NCBI GenBank assembly: GCA_003565625.1
Contig: PXBD01000061.1
Span: forward strand, 1 to 57,015
Origin: Gammaproteobacteria bacterium
Lineage (GTDB): Bacteria > Pseudomonadota > Gammaproteobacteria > Xanthomonadales > Wenzhouxiangellaceae
Reading direction: 5' to 3'
DNA: 57,015 bases
Shown here: piece by piece, positions 20,387 through 28,040 of the stretch
Position numbering within the stretch: position 1 is the first letter of the stretch
How the letters are laid out: each line of letters opens with the position of its first letter
Program-made: the position numbers and the translations under genes
The notes under the pieces: model-generated
Told to the model about the DNA's origin: nothing
Databases searched by the model: none
Seen by the model: the letters and a program-made list of their open reading frames with translations, nothing else

Positions 20387-21117
20387 GCGGACTGATCCTC
20401 GCGACCCTCAAAGCGATTATCCACGTAGCGGCTGTCGCGCCGGACCACGCGCGGCACGCCGACCCGCGGCTCGATTTCCACCGGCTCGTAAACCACCCGC
20501 TCTTTTTCTTCGTCATAACGCACGGTGACGTTGCCAATGAGCGGGAAATCCTTGCGGAACGGATGGCCGATGAAGCCGTAATCGGTGAGGATACGGCGCA
20601 GGTCGGGATGGCCGTCGAACACGATGCCGAACAAGTCAAAGGCTTCCCGCTCGAACCAGTTGACCGAGGACCAGACCTCGACCAGCGAGGGCAGCATGGG
20701 CAAATCATCCACCGGGGCGTAGCAGCGCAGGCGCAGGCGCCGATTGTGCGCAAGGCTGAGCAGCTGGACGACAACGGCAAAGCGGTTCGGGAACTCCTCC
20801 GCCTCCGGCCGCTCCTCCCAGCTGAACCGGCCCGGGCCGAAGGCATCCACCCCACGCGAGAAACCGGAACCGGTCGCCTCGGCGGTTTCCCACTCGTCGT
20901 CGCCGTATCCCAGGTAATCAACCCCGCACAGGTCGATCAATTGCTCGAAGGCAAAGTTCGGGTCGTCCCGCAGCTGCCAGGCCACATCCAGCCAGTGCTG
21001 GCTGGGTATGACCGCGGTAAGCTGACCGCGGTGTTCGATCAACTCACCGATCTTGTCGCCCAGAACGTCATTCAGCGCCTGCGCCAGGGCCTGGTTGGCA
21101 GCCGAAAAGATACTCAT
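20383..21117 (-). CDS. nuoC: NADH-quinone oxidoreductase subunit C
   Basis: 30-kDa-type peripheral subunit, 244 residues, structural in the connection between the quinone module and the rest of the arm. The signature [20 protein letters not shown] is followed by [20 protein letters not shown], both diagnostic. The first 60 residues are a less conserved extension. It overlaps the nuoB stop and the nuoD start by four bases each. Confidence 0.96.
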   Translation of the reverse strand: MSIFSAANQALAQALNDVLGDKIGELIEHRGQLTAVIPSQHWLDVAWQLRDDPNFAFEQLIDLCGVDYLGYGDDEWETAEATGSGFSRGVDAFGPGRFSWEERPEAEEFPNRFAVVVQLLSLAHNRRLRLRCYAPVDDLPMLPSLVEVWSSVNWFEREAFDLFGIVFDGHPDLRRILTDYGFIGHPFRKDFPLIGNVTVRYDEEKERVVYEPVEIEPRVGVPRVVRRDSRYVDNRFEGREDQSA

Positions 21118-21659
21118 CGACGGGCAATGGTGTTGGTCCGGCGAACTTTTTTCTGCAGCTGCAGAATTCCGTACACCAGTGCCTCAGCCGTGGGCGGGCA
21201 GCCGGGCACGTACACATCGACCGGAACGATCCGGTCACAGCCACGGGTCACGGCGTACGAGTAGTGGTAGTAACCGCCGCCGTTGGCGCAAGAACCCATG
21301 GAAATCACCCATTTGGGGTCGGCCATCTGATCGTAAACCCGGCGCAGCGCCGGCGCCATCTTGTTCACCAGCGTGCCGGCCACGATCATCACATCGGACT
21401 GGCGCGGGCTTGGGCGGAAAATCATGCCGAAACGGTCGATGTCGTAGCGGGAGGCCGCCGAATGCATCATTTCAATGGCGCAGCAGGCCAGCCCGAAGGT
21501 CACCGGCCACATTGACCCGGTACGGGCCCAGTTGACCAGCGCGTCGACGCTGGTGGTCACGAAGCCGCGCTCCATCAGCGGGTTGTCGACTTCCGGGCGC
21601 AGGATATCGTCGACGACAGCCTCGGGTACGGGGTTGTGCAGCAAGGTGTTTATTCCCAT
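21114..21659 (-). CDS. nuoB: NADH-quinone oxidoreductase subunit B (cluster N2)
   Basis: PSST-type subunit of about 181 residues carrying the terminal 4Fe-4S cluster N2 that reduces quinone. Counting from the ATG at 21659 (MGINTLLHN), the ligands are C59 and C60 ([10 protein letters not shown]), C124 (MGSCANGGG) and C154 ([11 protein letters not shown]). An upstream in-frame start at 21680 would add seven residues but lies deeper inside nuoA. The 21659 start matches the usual NuoB N-terminus and gives a 10-base overlap with the nuoA stop. Confidence 0.95.
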   Translation of the reverse strand: MGINTLLHNPVPEAVVDDILRPEVDNPLMERGFVTTSVDALVNWARTGSMWPVTFGLACCAIEMMHSAASRYDIDRFGMIFRPSPRQSDVMIVAGTLVNKMAPALRRVYDQMADPKWVISMGSCANGGGYYHYSYAVTRGCDRIVPVDVYVPGCPPTAEALVYGILQLQKKVRRTNTIARR

Positions 21660-22015
21660 TCCAGCGCCCCTTTCTTCCACTCGTAGATGAAACCGATGAC
21701 GAGAATCAGCAGGAACACGCCCATCGCAACCAGGCCGGTCATGCCAATTTCATCGAGCACGACTGCCCACGGAAACAGGAAGGCGATTTCCAGATCGAAA
21801 ATGATGAACAGGATCGCGACCAGGTAGAAGCGCACGTCAAACTTCATGCGCGAGTCGTCGAAGGCCTCGAACCCGCACTCGAAGGCCGAGTCCTTGGCCC
21901 GGGACGGCGTTCGCGTCCCGAGAATGCCGCCGGCCAGCAAAAGCACAACGCCCATGCCCATTCCGACCACGAGGAAAACCAGAATTGGCAAATACTCAAC
22001 CAGCATGTTCTCCAT
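21650..22015 (-). CDS. nuoA: NADH-quinone oxidoreductase subunit A
   Basis: Small membrane subunit of 121 residues with three helices; it opens the nuo operon. The conserved loop [20 protein letters not shown] (44-63, with the cysteine that becomes accessible in the deactive state) and [13 protein letters not shown] identify it. Only 39 bases separate its ATG from the 3' end of tRNA-Leu, leaving little room for a separate promoter. The operon transcript probably begins upstream of, or inside, the tRNA gene. Confidence 0.95.
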   Translation of the reverse strand: MENMLVEYLPILVFLVVGMGMGVVLLLAGGILGTRTPSRAKDSAFECGFEAFDDSRMKFDVRFYLVAILFIIFDLEIAFLFPWAVVLDEIGMTGLVAMGVFLLILVIGFIYEWKKGALEWE

Positions 22016-22054
22016 CCATTCAAACCAAGGGAGTCACTCTCCTGCATTACGTTC

Positions 22055-22139
22055 TGGTGCCGAAGGCCGGACTCGAACCGGCACGGCTTTCGCCACTGCC
22101 CCCTCAAGACAGCGTGTCTACCAATTCCACCACTTCGGC
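22055..22139 (-). tRNA. tRNA-Leu (anticodon GAG)
   Basis: An 85-nt tRNA with encoded CCA. The acceptor stem GCCGAAG pairs with CTTCGGC, followed by discriminator A. The T arm carries GGTTCGAGTCC, the long variable arm marks a class II tRNA, and the anticodon loop holds TTGAGGG with anticodon GAG, reading CUC/CUU leucine codons. It lies between secG and nuoA on the same strand, an arrangement I recall from Xanthomonas and several betaproteobacteria. Confidence 0.95.
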
Positions 22140-22184
22140 TACAAGATCAGGTGAACAACCCGACGGCTCTGGGGCCGTTTCCAA

Positions 22185-22583
22185 TCAATCAGGCGGCGGC
22201 TCGAGAATAACATCGGCCTCGTCTGACCCAGGCTCATCATCGGGCAGGGGCAGGAAAGCCTCCGCGCCCTCATCAACCTCCTCCACCGCAGGCAGAGGCT
22301 GCACGGCCTCGATGACGCCCAGGTCGTCAGGCGACTCGGCCACGCCACCGGTCCGGGCAGCAATGACCGCCATGGACAGGCTGATGGCAAAAAAACCCAC
22401 CCCCAGCCAGGAAGTCAGGCGAGTCAGAAAACTGGCCGACCCGCGGGACCCAAACACCGTGCCCGAAGCGCCCGCGCCAAAGGCCGCGCCCATGGTCGCG
22501 CCCGGTCCACGCTGGACCAGCACCAGGGCAATCAGCCCGGCGGCCAGGACAACGTGCACAACAATCAGAACCGTATACAGCAT
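22185..22583 (-). CDS. secG: Preprotein translocase subunit SecG with long acidic tail
   Basis: Accessory subunit of the SecYEG channel, 132 residues. Two membrane helices (about 2-22 and 55-75) flank the conserved loop VLVQRGPGATMGAAFGAG and the FGSRGSASFLTR segment. The ATG at 22583 (MLYTVLIVVH) matches known SecG starts; the frame is open further upstream but that part overlaps tpiA and looks non-native. After residue 80 comes a tail of about 50 residues rich in Asp, Glu and Pro, longer than in Escherichia coli SecG (110 residues). The gene starts 13 bases after the tpiA stop, so the pair is cotranscribed. Confidence 0.92.
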   Translation of the reverse strand: MLYTVLIVVHVVLAAGLIALVLVQRGPGATMGAAFGAGASGTVFGSRGSASFLTRLTSWLGVGFFAISLSMAVIAARTGGVAESPDDLGVIEAVQPLPAVEEVDEGAEAFLPLPDDEPGSDEADVILEPPPD

Positions 22584-22596
22584 CGAAGAAGAACCA

Positions 22597-23358
22597 TCAA
22601 AAACTCTGGTTGGCCGCCCGGTAAATGGCAAGGAACGACTCTGCCGACAGGGATGCTCCCCCGATCAGGCCGCCGTCGATATCCTGCTGAGCGAAAATTT
22701 CAGCGGCGTTGTCAGCCTTGACGCTGCCACCGTACAGAACTCGAACCTGACCGCCAATTGTAGCATCTTCGGCCGACATTTGCGCTCGAATTGCGGCGTG
22801 AACTTCCTGCGCCTGCAGCGGTGTCGCCGTCCGCCCGGTGCCGATGGCCCAGACCGGCTCGTAGGCCACCACCGCCTGCGCCAGGGCGGCAATTCCCGCA
22901 GACTGCAACACCGCAGCCAGCTGTCGCGACACTACCGCCTCGGTTTGCCCTTGCTCGCGCTGCTCCAGGGTTTCCCCCACGCAGAGAATGGGCAGCAGCC
23001 CGGCCGCCAGCGCGGCGCTGAACTTCTCGGCAACCACCTCATCGGTCTCGCCGTGCAGGGTGCGGCGCTCGGAATGGCCTACCAGCACCGCAGAGCAGCC
23101 GCAGTCGGACAGCATGGCAGCGGACACATCACCGGTGAAAGCCCCGTCCGGGCGCGTGCTCAGATCCTGGGCACCCAGCCGAATCGCGGAGTCCACCAGC
23201 AACGAGCGGGCCAGGGTCAGATAGGGGAACGGCGGCAACACCATGATCTCGGCGCGATCTGCCGGATCCAGCCCGGCTTCCAGGCCAGTCAGCAAATCCC
23301 GGGTCAGCTCATGGCTGCCATTCATCTTCCAGTTTCCAGCCACCAGCGGGGTGCGCAT
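22597..23358 (-). CDS. tpiA: Triosephosphate isomerase
   Basis: Glycolytic isomerase converting dihydroxyacetone phosphate to glyceraldehyde 3-phosphate, 253 residues. Motifs are VAGNWKMNG (active-site Asn and Lys), VGHSERR (catalytic histidine), AYEPVWAIGTG (catalytic glutamate and hinged loop 6) and LYGGSVK (phosphate binding). The ATG at 23358 follows an AAGGAGA ribosome-binding site at good distance, so the longer open frame upstream is ignored. It is divergent from the SDR gene and transcribed with secG. Confidence 0.96.
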   Translation of the reverse strand: MRTPLVAGNWKMNGSHELTRDLLTGLEAGLDPADRAEIMVLPPFPYLTLARSLLVDSAIRLGAQDLSTRPDGAFTGDVSAAMLSDCGCSAVLVGHSERRTLHGETDEVVAEKFSAALAAGLLPILCVGETLEQREQGQTEAVVSRQLAAVLQSAGIAALAQAVVAYEPVWAIGTGRTATPLQAQEVHAAIRAQMSAEDATIGGQVRVLYGGSVKADNAAEIFAQQDIDGGLIGGASLSAESFLAIYRAANQSF

Positions 23359-23434
23359 GACCAATCTCCTTCGGCAAGTACAAATCCGGCTAGGATACGA
23401 GCCCTGAGAACGACAAGCAAGGAACCTGTCCGTC

Positions 23435-24244
23435 ATGACCCACCGCCCACTCGCCCTGATTACCGGCGCCTCGGCCGGTATTGGCGCCGAATTTGCCCGC
23501 CAGCTGGCCGCTGCCGGCCATGACCTGGCGCTGACCGCCCGCCGGGGCCAGCGCCTGGAACAGCTTGCTGCCGAGCTGACCGAGCGCTACGACAGCAACG
23601 TTCACGTGATCCCGGCCGACCTGGCCCAGACCACAGGCGTTGAGCAGATCGTCGAGGCAGTCGCCGCCAGCGGTCGCAACGTCGATCTGCTGGTGAACAA
23701 TGCCGGCTTTGCCATCGCCGGTCATTACCACGCCACCGAGTGGGACGAACAGGCACGGTTCCTGCAGGTGATGGTCACGGCAGTGGCGGAACTCAGTCAC
23801 CGCCTGCTGCCCGACATGCGCAGCCGCGGGCGCGGCGGCATCATCAACGTCGCCTCGCTGGCCGGCATCGTGCCCGGGTCGGCCGGCCACACCCTGTATG
23901 CCGCCAGCAAGGCGTTCCTGATCAGCTTCTCGGAATCGCTGGCGATGGAAAACATCGACTGTGGGGTTCGCGTTCAGGCGCTATGCCCGGGCTTTACCTA
24001 CTCGGAATTTCACGACGTGGTCGGAACCCGCGACATCGTCTCGCGCCTGCCAAGCTGGATGTGGATGAACGCCGAGGAAGTGGTCGCGGTCAGCCTTGCC
24101 GAACTGGCGCGGGACGGCGGCCGGGTGATGGTCGTACCCGGCCGCACCAACCGCATGATCGCAGCCCTGTCCCGAAAACTGCCGTACCAGGCTGCGTTCA
24201 ACCTGGTGCGCCGGCGCAGCGGTGATTTCCGGCGCCAAGAGTGA
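23435..24244 (+). CDS. Short-chain dehydrogenase/reductase
   Basis: Classical SDR of 269 residues with a Rossmann fold. The cofactor loop TGASAGIG is at 10-17, NNAG at 88-91, and the catalytic set is S141, Y155 and K159 (LYAASK). R36/R37 in LTARRGQR, after the second strand, suggest NADP(H) preference. The substrate cannot be inferred; family members near tpiA are simply annotated as oxidoreductases. The 3' end lies beside the truncated vapC relic on the other strand, so the relic's lost C-terminus probably marks an old breakpoint just outside this gene. Confidence 0.85.
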   Translation: MTHRPLALITGASAGIGAEFARQLAAAGHDLALTARRGQRLEQLAAELTERYDSNVHVIPADLAQTTGVEQIVEAVAASGRNVDLLVNNAGFAIAGHYHATEWDEQARFLQVMVTAVAELSHRLLPDMRSRGRGGIINVASLAGIVPGSAGHTLYAASKAFLISFSESLAMENIDCGVRVQALCPGFTYSEFHDVVGTRDIVSRLPSWMWMNAEEVVAVSLAELARDGGRVMVVPGRTNRMIAALSRKLPYQAAFNLVRRRSGDFRRQE

Positions 24245-24259
24245 TAAGGGCGCCGGGAC

Positions 24260-24497
24260 CTGCGCCGAGGCCAGGATCAAGGCGTCTGGCAAACGCAAGC
24301 GATAGCGCTGGCGCACAGCAATCGATCGGTCGGCCACGATCTCATCAATCTCCAAGATTTAGAAGCGCCTCAGCCAGCCGCGGAGAAGCTTCAATTCATC
24401 GCCGCTTTTCGCGCCAACCAGCACCTCGATCCAGCTGATTCGGGAGATGCATGCCGCTTTGCTTCTGGCCAGGACTTCGGCGGCCGCATCAGCGCTC
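24260..24497 (-). pseudogene. Decayed VapC-type PIN-domain toxin
   Basis: Remnant of a PIN-domain ribonuclease toxin directly after the antitoxin gene. The frame reads EVLARSKAACISRISWIEVLVGA-like sequence, then a TAA at 24361-24359. It continues in the same frame with ILEIDEIVADRS and LRLPDALILASAQ, which are the PIN core and the C-terminal acidic motif. Three lesions are visible. About 15 N-terminal residues, including the first catalytic Asp, are missing between the antitoxin stop and the match. A nonsense codon interrupts the middle. The last strand and helix are lost after ASAQ near 24260, next to the SDR stop. It cannot encode an active nuclease. Confidence 0.75.
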
Positions 24498-24710
24498 TCA
24501 CTCTCCACGAATTCGATCTTGATACGCCATCCCGTCCTCGCCGCGCTCTCTCCAGCGCCCGAAGACATCCACGTCTTCGTCCACCTGCTGGCTCTCAAGG
24601 TAGGCGCGCACTGCGCGGCGAACGGCTTCGGCTCGCGAGATCTGCAAGTGACGGCTCAAGTCGTCCAGCGCCCGCCTGTCGTGTTCCGGCAAATCGATAA
24701 TGGTCCTCAT
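24498..24710 (-). CDS. Ribbon-helix-helix antitoxin (VapB/CopG-like), toxin lost
   Basis: Protein of 70 residues with an N-terminal ribbon-helix-helix DNA-binding fold (MRTIIDLPEHDRRALDDLS, then ISRAEAVRRAVRAYLES). A C-terminal toxin-binding tail follows (FGRWRERGEDGMAYQDRIR), the usual arrangement of antitoxins paired with PIN toxins. The reading frame is intact while the toxin downstream is destroyed. It could persist as an autorepressor, as a cross-acting antidote, or simply as a young relic. A 23-bp imperfect palindrome sits 18 bp upstream of the start codon. Confidence 0.75.
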   Translation of the reverse strand: MRTIIDLPEHDRRALDDLSRHLQISRAEAVRRAVRAYLESQQVDEDVDVFGRWRERGEDGMAYQDRIRGE

Positions 24711-24728
24711 GAGTGTTCTCGAAACAAA

Positions 24729-24751
24729 GTGATGACGCTATACGTTATCAC
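24729..24751. promoter_or_regulatory. Probable autoregulatory operator of the RHH antitoxin
   Basis: A 23-bp imperfect palindrome in which arms GTGATGACG and CGTTATCAC match at 8 of 9 positions around a 5-bp centre. It lies just upstream of the antitoxin ATG at 24710. Ribbon-helix-helix antitoxins normally bind such palindromes to repress their own operon; this role is inferred from position and symmetry. Confidence 0.5.
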
Positions 24752-24794
24752 TCGCGCTGACACTCCTGATCAGCCGCCCGAGATTCTATAGGCA

Positions 24795-24971
24795 TTGGCC
24801 AAAAAACCCCAGCAATGGCTCCGGCAGGTCAAAGGCACGGAGCGCCGCTACTACCTCGCCATCGGATCGGCTGAAGCGTTGATGGCCAAGGTCAAAGCAC
24901 TCGGGCAGCGCTGGATGAAAGGGGTCAACGCCGAGAAAGCCTGGTTGATACTGCAAACCCAGGTCGAATAG
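24795..24971 (+). pseudogene. Unidentified coding remnant carrying copy 1 of a 42-bp repeat
   Basis: An open stretch of 58 codons, starting TTG and ending TAG, reads LAKKPQQWLRQVKGTERRYY, then AEALMAKVKALGQRWMKG. The composition looks protein-like, but I do not recognise a family. Part of it (24869-24910) recurs at 25914-25955 in the same reading sense, with differences mostly conservative for coding (one silent, V/A and A/E). This suggests both are pieces of related genes that decayed. There is no convincing ribosome-binding site. The rest of 24972-25186 holds nothing I can identify. Confidence 0.35.
24869..24910 (+). repeat. 42-bp direct repeat, copy 1
   Basis: Begins GGCTGAAGCGTTGATGGCC and ends ACTCGGGCAGCG. 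It matches copy 2 at 25914-25955 at 39 of 42 positions, in the same orientation. The two copies bracket the parDE module. Confidence 0.8.
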
Positions 24972-25186
24972 CGCAGCCATCTGTCAATCATCCCGTCAGC
25001 AATGCCCAGCTGCCGGTTTGGCATGCCTGCAAAGCTTGTGGCAGCGGCCAAGCAGCTCGACCGGGCGCCATGGACGCTCCAAATCCATGCCAACTGGGGC
25101 TAGACCACCGGTCTGAAGCAGTCGACCCAGAGGGGCCGGAAATATTCGTATTTTGTGGCGATTTGCCGGCTGCCCGAATACACCGG

Positions 25187-25213
25187 GTAGTAATTTATAG
25201 CACCCTTTGCTAC
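25187..25213. promoter_or_regulatory. Candidate parDE operator
   Basis: Arms GTAGTAA and TTGCTAC form a 7-bp inverted repeat with one mismatch around a 13-bp AT-rich centre (TTTATAGCACCCT), 34 bp before the parD ATG. Location and symmetry fit autoregulation by a ParD ribbon-helix-helix protein, but the match is short and could be chance. Confidence 0.3.
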
Positions 25214-25247
25214 GCTACGAACCCTACGGATTTGTGGAGATTGAATC

Positions 25248-25532
25248 ATGCCGGCCCGCAACTCGAAAAGCATTGCCCTGACGTCGAAATGGGGATACTG
25301 GGTCGACGAACTGGTGGCCAGCGGTGAATATCAGAGCGCCAGCGAAGTGGTCAGGGACGGATTACGTGCATTGCATGATGATCGCAAGCGACGCGCGACC
25401 GAACTGGCCGAGATACGGGCGCGCCTGGAACTCGCGCTGGCGGAGGTCGAGGCCGGCAAGTTCGCCGAGGGCACGGGAGAGGCCGCTGTTCGGCGCGCAT
25501 TCGAGCGCGCGCGTGACGCCTCGGCGTCGTGA
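25248..25532 (+). CDS. parD: ParD-family antitoxin
   Basis: Antitoxin of 94 residues. The N-terminal part resembles the ParD ribbon-helix-helix (SIALTSKWGYWVDELVASG, then EYQSASEVVRDGLRALHD), and the C-terminal half is a charged helix expected to wrap the ParE toxin. ParD neutralises ParE and represses the operon. The stop overlaps the parE GTG start by four bases, giving coupled synthesis. The ATG follows GGAGATTGAATC, a usable ribosome-binding site. Confidence 0.88.
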   Translation: MPARNSKSIALTSKWGYWVDELVASGEYQSASEVVRDGLRALHDDRKRRATELAEIRARLELALAEVEAGKFAEGTGEAAVRRAFERARDASAS

Positions 25533-25852
25533 AACCCTGGCGTTTGACTCGAAGCGCTGAACGCAGTCTGGTCGACATCTTCGCCTGGACCATCGAACAA
25601 TTTGGCGAGCGCCAGGCCATCGCCTACCGTGACGCCTTGATCGAACGCATTGAGCTCATTGCCCAGGGCCAGCCGCCGCACCCTCGGCCTTGCGGCCAGC
25701 TGATGCAAGGGCGTGCCGGTGCCGACGACCTCGTCTACTACCGTGAAGGTGGCCACTACATCGTCATGCGTGATTCCGATGATGCGCTGGTCGTGCTCGA
25801 ATTCTTCCACCAAGCGACAGATCTTCCCCGTCATCTCCAGACCTTGGGGTAA
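25529..25852 (+). CDS. parE: ParE-family toxin (RelE/ParE superfamily)
   Basis: Toxin of 107 residues in the RelE/ParE fold. It starts KPWRLTRSAERSLVDIFAWT and includes FGERQAIAYRDALIERI, then DLVYYREGGHYIVMRDSDD and VVLEFFHQATDLPRHL. Several characterised ParE proteins act on DNA gyrase, and this member probably does too; the target is inferred from the family. The start is GTG inside the parD stop (GTGA overlap). The frame is intact from end to end. Confidence 0.88.
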   Translation: MKPWRLTRSAERSLVDIFAWTIEQFGERQAIAYRDALIERIELIAQGQPPHPRPCGQLMQGRAGADDLVYYREGGHYIVMRDSDDALVVLEFFHQATDLPRHLQTLG

Positions 25853-25913
25853 GCCATTCTTGGGTCACCAGGACAATGGCTTCAAGGCCCTGCCTCAGGC
25901 CGGTTTGTCATGG

Positions 25914-25955
25914 GGCTGAAGCGCTGATGGCCAAGGCCAAAGAACTCGGGCAGCG
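25914..25955 (+). repeat. 42-bp direct repeat, copy 2, in an otherwise empty spacer
   Basis: Second copy of the repeat at 24869-24910 (39 of 42 identical). The spacer between parE and hipA (25853-26176) otherwise contains no gene I can support; after the repeat the frame closes with TGA within about 20 bases. It looks like a decayed duplicate of the same unidentified coding piece. Confidence 0.75.
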
Positions 25956-26176
25956 TACGCGTCTTCTGGCGATTTGATGGCTGTCCTAGTGTGTGTACCC
26001 TCTTCTGGGTCAGCGCTCAGTGGTGTCCTACTCGCTCATCCGCCCACTCAGATCGATGATACGCGCTCTCGCATCTTCGAAATGATCTGTGAGTGCGTTG
26101 TGCTGCCCGCCAAGGCCTCGTACGCAGTAGGGGTTCAAGAACTGTCGACCGGCAAAGAGTTTGGCATCGACAGGAC

Positions 26177-27367
26177 TCAGCGCCGCCTCAGCGCAGACTG
26201 CGCCCAGTTTTGCGCCACGGTGTCGAGCTGACCTTCAATGATCGCCGTAGCCTCGTCTTCGCTGAGGTGAAAATCAGCGGATGCCGACAGGCACGTGGCG
26301 AGCGTGCTCATGCGGCTCTCGCCCTTGATGAGCATCGCCTGCGTTGCCTCGTTGCCGGCGCGTCCCTGTGGACAGATATCGTAGGCGGGCGTCAGCGTAA
26401 GCATCTTGCCGTCCCAGAAGGCGGCATGGTTACGCGCGTGGTCGTCCGTGTTCCCGCACAGCACGTTGAAGCAAATCCGCCTGTAGAGCTCGCGAAGCGT
26501 TTCTTTTGGATCGGTAAAACGGTGGCGGATCCGTTCGGCAAGGTCTTCGTAGGACGCATAGCGCGCTTCCATCTCGTCGAGTTCGAGAATGGTCAGCGCC
26601 GAGACCATGGCGCGGCGCTGCCAGTTGCCGTCTGTCTTGACTCTGTCAAAGCGCTCGATGAGCAAAACGTTCTTGCCAGCGGCCTCGAAGATCGAGACCG
26701 GCGCAACGCTGAGCCCGCACAGGGCCGCGAGCCGCATCGCCATAAACTCGGCCTTCACGACGCTGTAGACATCCTTGCTCGATGAAAACTTGGCGATCAG
26801 CTTGCGACCGTCATCATCAATCAGCGACTTCGGCCGCGCCCCCCCGATCGATGTTCCGTGATGGATCGCCTGGTCAAGCGCCGGTGTAAGGCGCAAGCCC
26901 TTTTCGACACGGTCGGCTGCCTCAAGCAGTTCCCGATAGCTGGCTTGAACTGACGTGCGCGGGACGTATTCGCTGGCCGCGTGCTGGAAATCCAGCGCGC
27001 CGATCCTGTCCGAGCCGGACTCGAGCAAGTAGGTGAGTTCGTTCAGCTCGCCCGCGCCTTGACCCGCAGCGTTCGGACCGACGAGCCGGTTGATGATCAC
27101 GCGGCGGCCCCAGGCATCCGGCGAGCTGTCGCGCAGGCAGCTTGCCACTTCCATGTTCGGAAGCGGATCGATTCGGCCGCGCTTGAGCGGAAGCTCGGGG
27201 TCATAGAGAGGGATTGAGTTCTTGCGCTCAAGATAGCTGGCGCCGTAATTGAAGATGTAGCGGCCGCCGTCCATCGTGATGCGGCCGGCCACGACCGGCT
27301 CGATCTCACCCGGCAGCCAGACCCACGCAAAGGCGCTCTCCGGTGCCTTGCGATCAGAAGTCATCAT
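26177..27367 (-). CDS. hipA: HipA-family Ser/Thr kinase toxin
   Basis: Kinase toxin of about 396 residues. Visible motifs (numbered from the ATG at 27367) are TSIGGARPKSL (172-182, the glycine-rich phosphate loop), KLIAKFSS (ATP lysine), LLIERFDR and NTDDHARNH (306-314, catalytic loop with Asp and Asn). The metal-binding aspartate lies in LTPAYDICP. In Escherichia coli HipA phosphorylates glutamyl-tRNA synthetase and causes persistence; the target here is unknown. All catalytic residues are present. The start lies within the hipB 3' end (about 14 bases of overlap); an upstream in-frame start at 27394 is less likely. Confidence 0.87.
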   Translation of the reverse strand: MMTSDRKAPESAFAWVWLPGEIEPVVAGRITMDGGRYIFNYGASYLERKNSIPLYDPELPLKRGRIDPLPNMEVASCLRDSSPDAWGRRVIINRLVGPNAAGQGAGELNELTYLLESGSDRIGALDFQHAASEYVPRTSVQASYRELLEAADRVEKGLRLTPALDQAIHHGTSIGGARPKSLIDDDGRKLIAKFSSSKDVYSVVKAEFMAMRLAALCGLSVAPVSIFEAAGKNVLLIERFDRVKTDGNWQRRAMVSALTILELDEMEARYASYEDLAERIRHRFTDPKETLRELYRRICFNVLCGNTDDHARNHAAFWDGKMLTLTPAYDICPQGRAGNEATQAMLIKGESRMSTLATCLSASADFHLSEDEATAIIEGQLDTVAQNWAQSALRRR

Positions 27368-27686
27368 CGACTTGCCGGCGAGACGGGCGGACACTCTTGG
27401 GAAGAAGCGTCAGTTTTTCGTCGAGGCGTGCGTTCTCTATGCGAAGCGCCGTGTCGTCATATTCGAACAGGCGCACACCAGCGAGGGATGCAGCCTCGAA
27501 CACGGTGCCGATCTCCGCACCTGGTGCGCCCTTCTCGATGTTATGTAATGTCGTGCGGCTGATACCGGCACGGTCAGCCAGCTCTTGTGCCGTCATGCCG
27601 CGTTCCATGCGCCCGATCCGGATCAGCTTACCCAGGATCGAGAGCGCCTGGCGCGTCTGGCGCGCGTAACTTCTCTTGCGCTTCAT
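27354..27686 (-). CDS. hipB: HipB-like XRE-family antitoxin
   Basis: DNA-binding protein of 110 residues, with a basic N-terminal tail (MKRKRSYARQTRQAL). The helix-turn-helix of the Xre/Cro type reads MTAQELADRAGISRTTLHNI, about 31-50. It is expected to bind and inhibit HipA and to repress the operon. It lies upstream of hipA and overlaps it, the canonical order. The C-terminal region (ENARLDEKLTLLPKSVRP) is hydrophilic and may be the degradable tail. Two palindromes occupy its promoter region. Confidence 0.85.
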   Translation of the reverse strand: MKRKRSYARQTRQALSILGKLIRIGRMERGMTAQELADRAGISRTTLHNIEKGAPGAEIGTVFEAASLAGVRLFEYDDTALRIENARLDEKLTLLPKSVRPSRRQVDDDF

Positions 27687-27708
27687 GGCGGATGCCTGCC
27701 TTTTTGTT

Positions 27709-27753
27709 TAGCTTGATTGACGTGAAGCTATTTCGCGTCCAGTATATTGGACG
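27709..27753. promoter_or_regulatory. hipBA operator region with two palindromes
   Basis: Immediately upstream of hipB lie two inverted repeats. One is TAGCTT, 10 bp, AAGCTA (27709-27730); the other is CGTCCA, 6 bp, TGGACG (27736-27753), both with perfect arms. TTGACGTGAAGCTA (from 27717) and TTGGCGTGAGCTA (from 27757) also resemble each other as direct repeats. HipB proteins bind paired palindromic operators overlapping their promoter, so autoregulation is likely; which palindrome is bound is unknown. Confidence 0.5.
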
Positions 27754-28040
27754 TTATTGGCGTGAGCTAGGCTGAATGTCAAGTTTGCGTTTGTTTAAGT
27801 GAACATCACAACCATACCAACCGCAGGGCACACGCTCGGCACAAGTTCGATGCGGCGCTGAAAGCAGCTGGTTCATGCGGGCACTCAATGAGCCCATCGC
27901 TCGAATGGGGAGGATGGCTGTTCAGGCCGATTCTGGGAAGGTCGTTTGATGTGGACACCCTCTCGGATCTGACGGAAGCCAGCGATATCGAACTCGTCCG
28001 CTGGAGCGGCCTTCAGGCGCATCCAGAATCGTGGGTGCCC

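Noticed and set aside
22145..22175. Terminator after secG (ACGGC and GCCGT arms)
   Set aside because: Only a 5-bp stem with no clear T-tract; insufficient to call.
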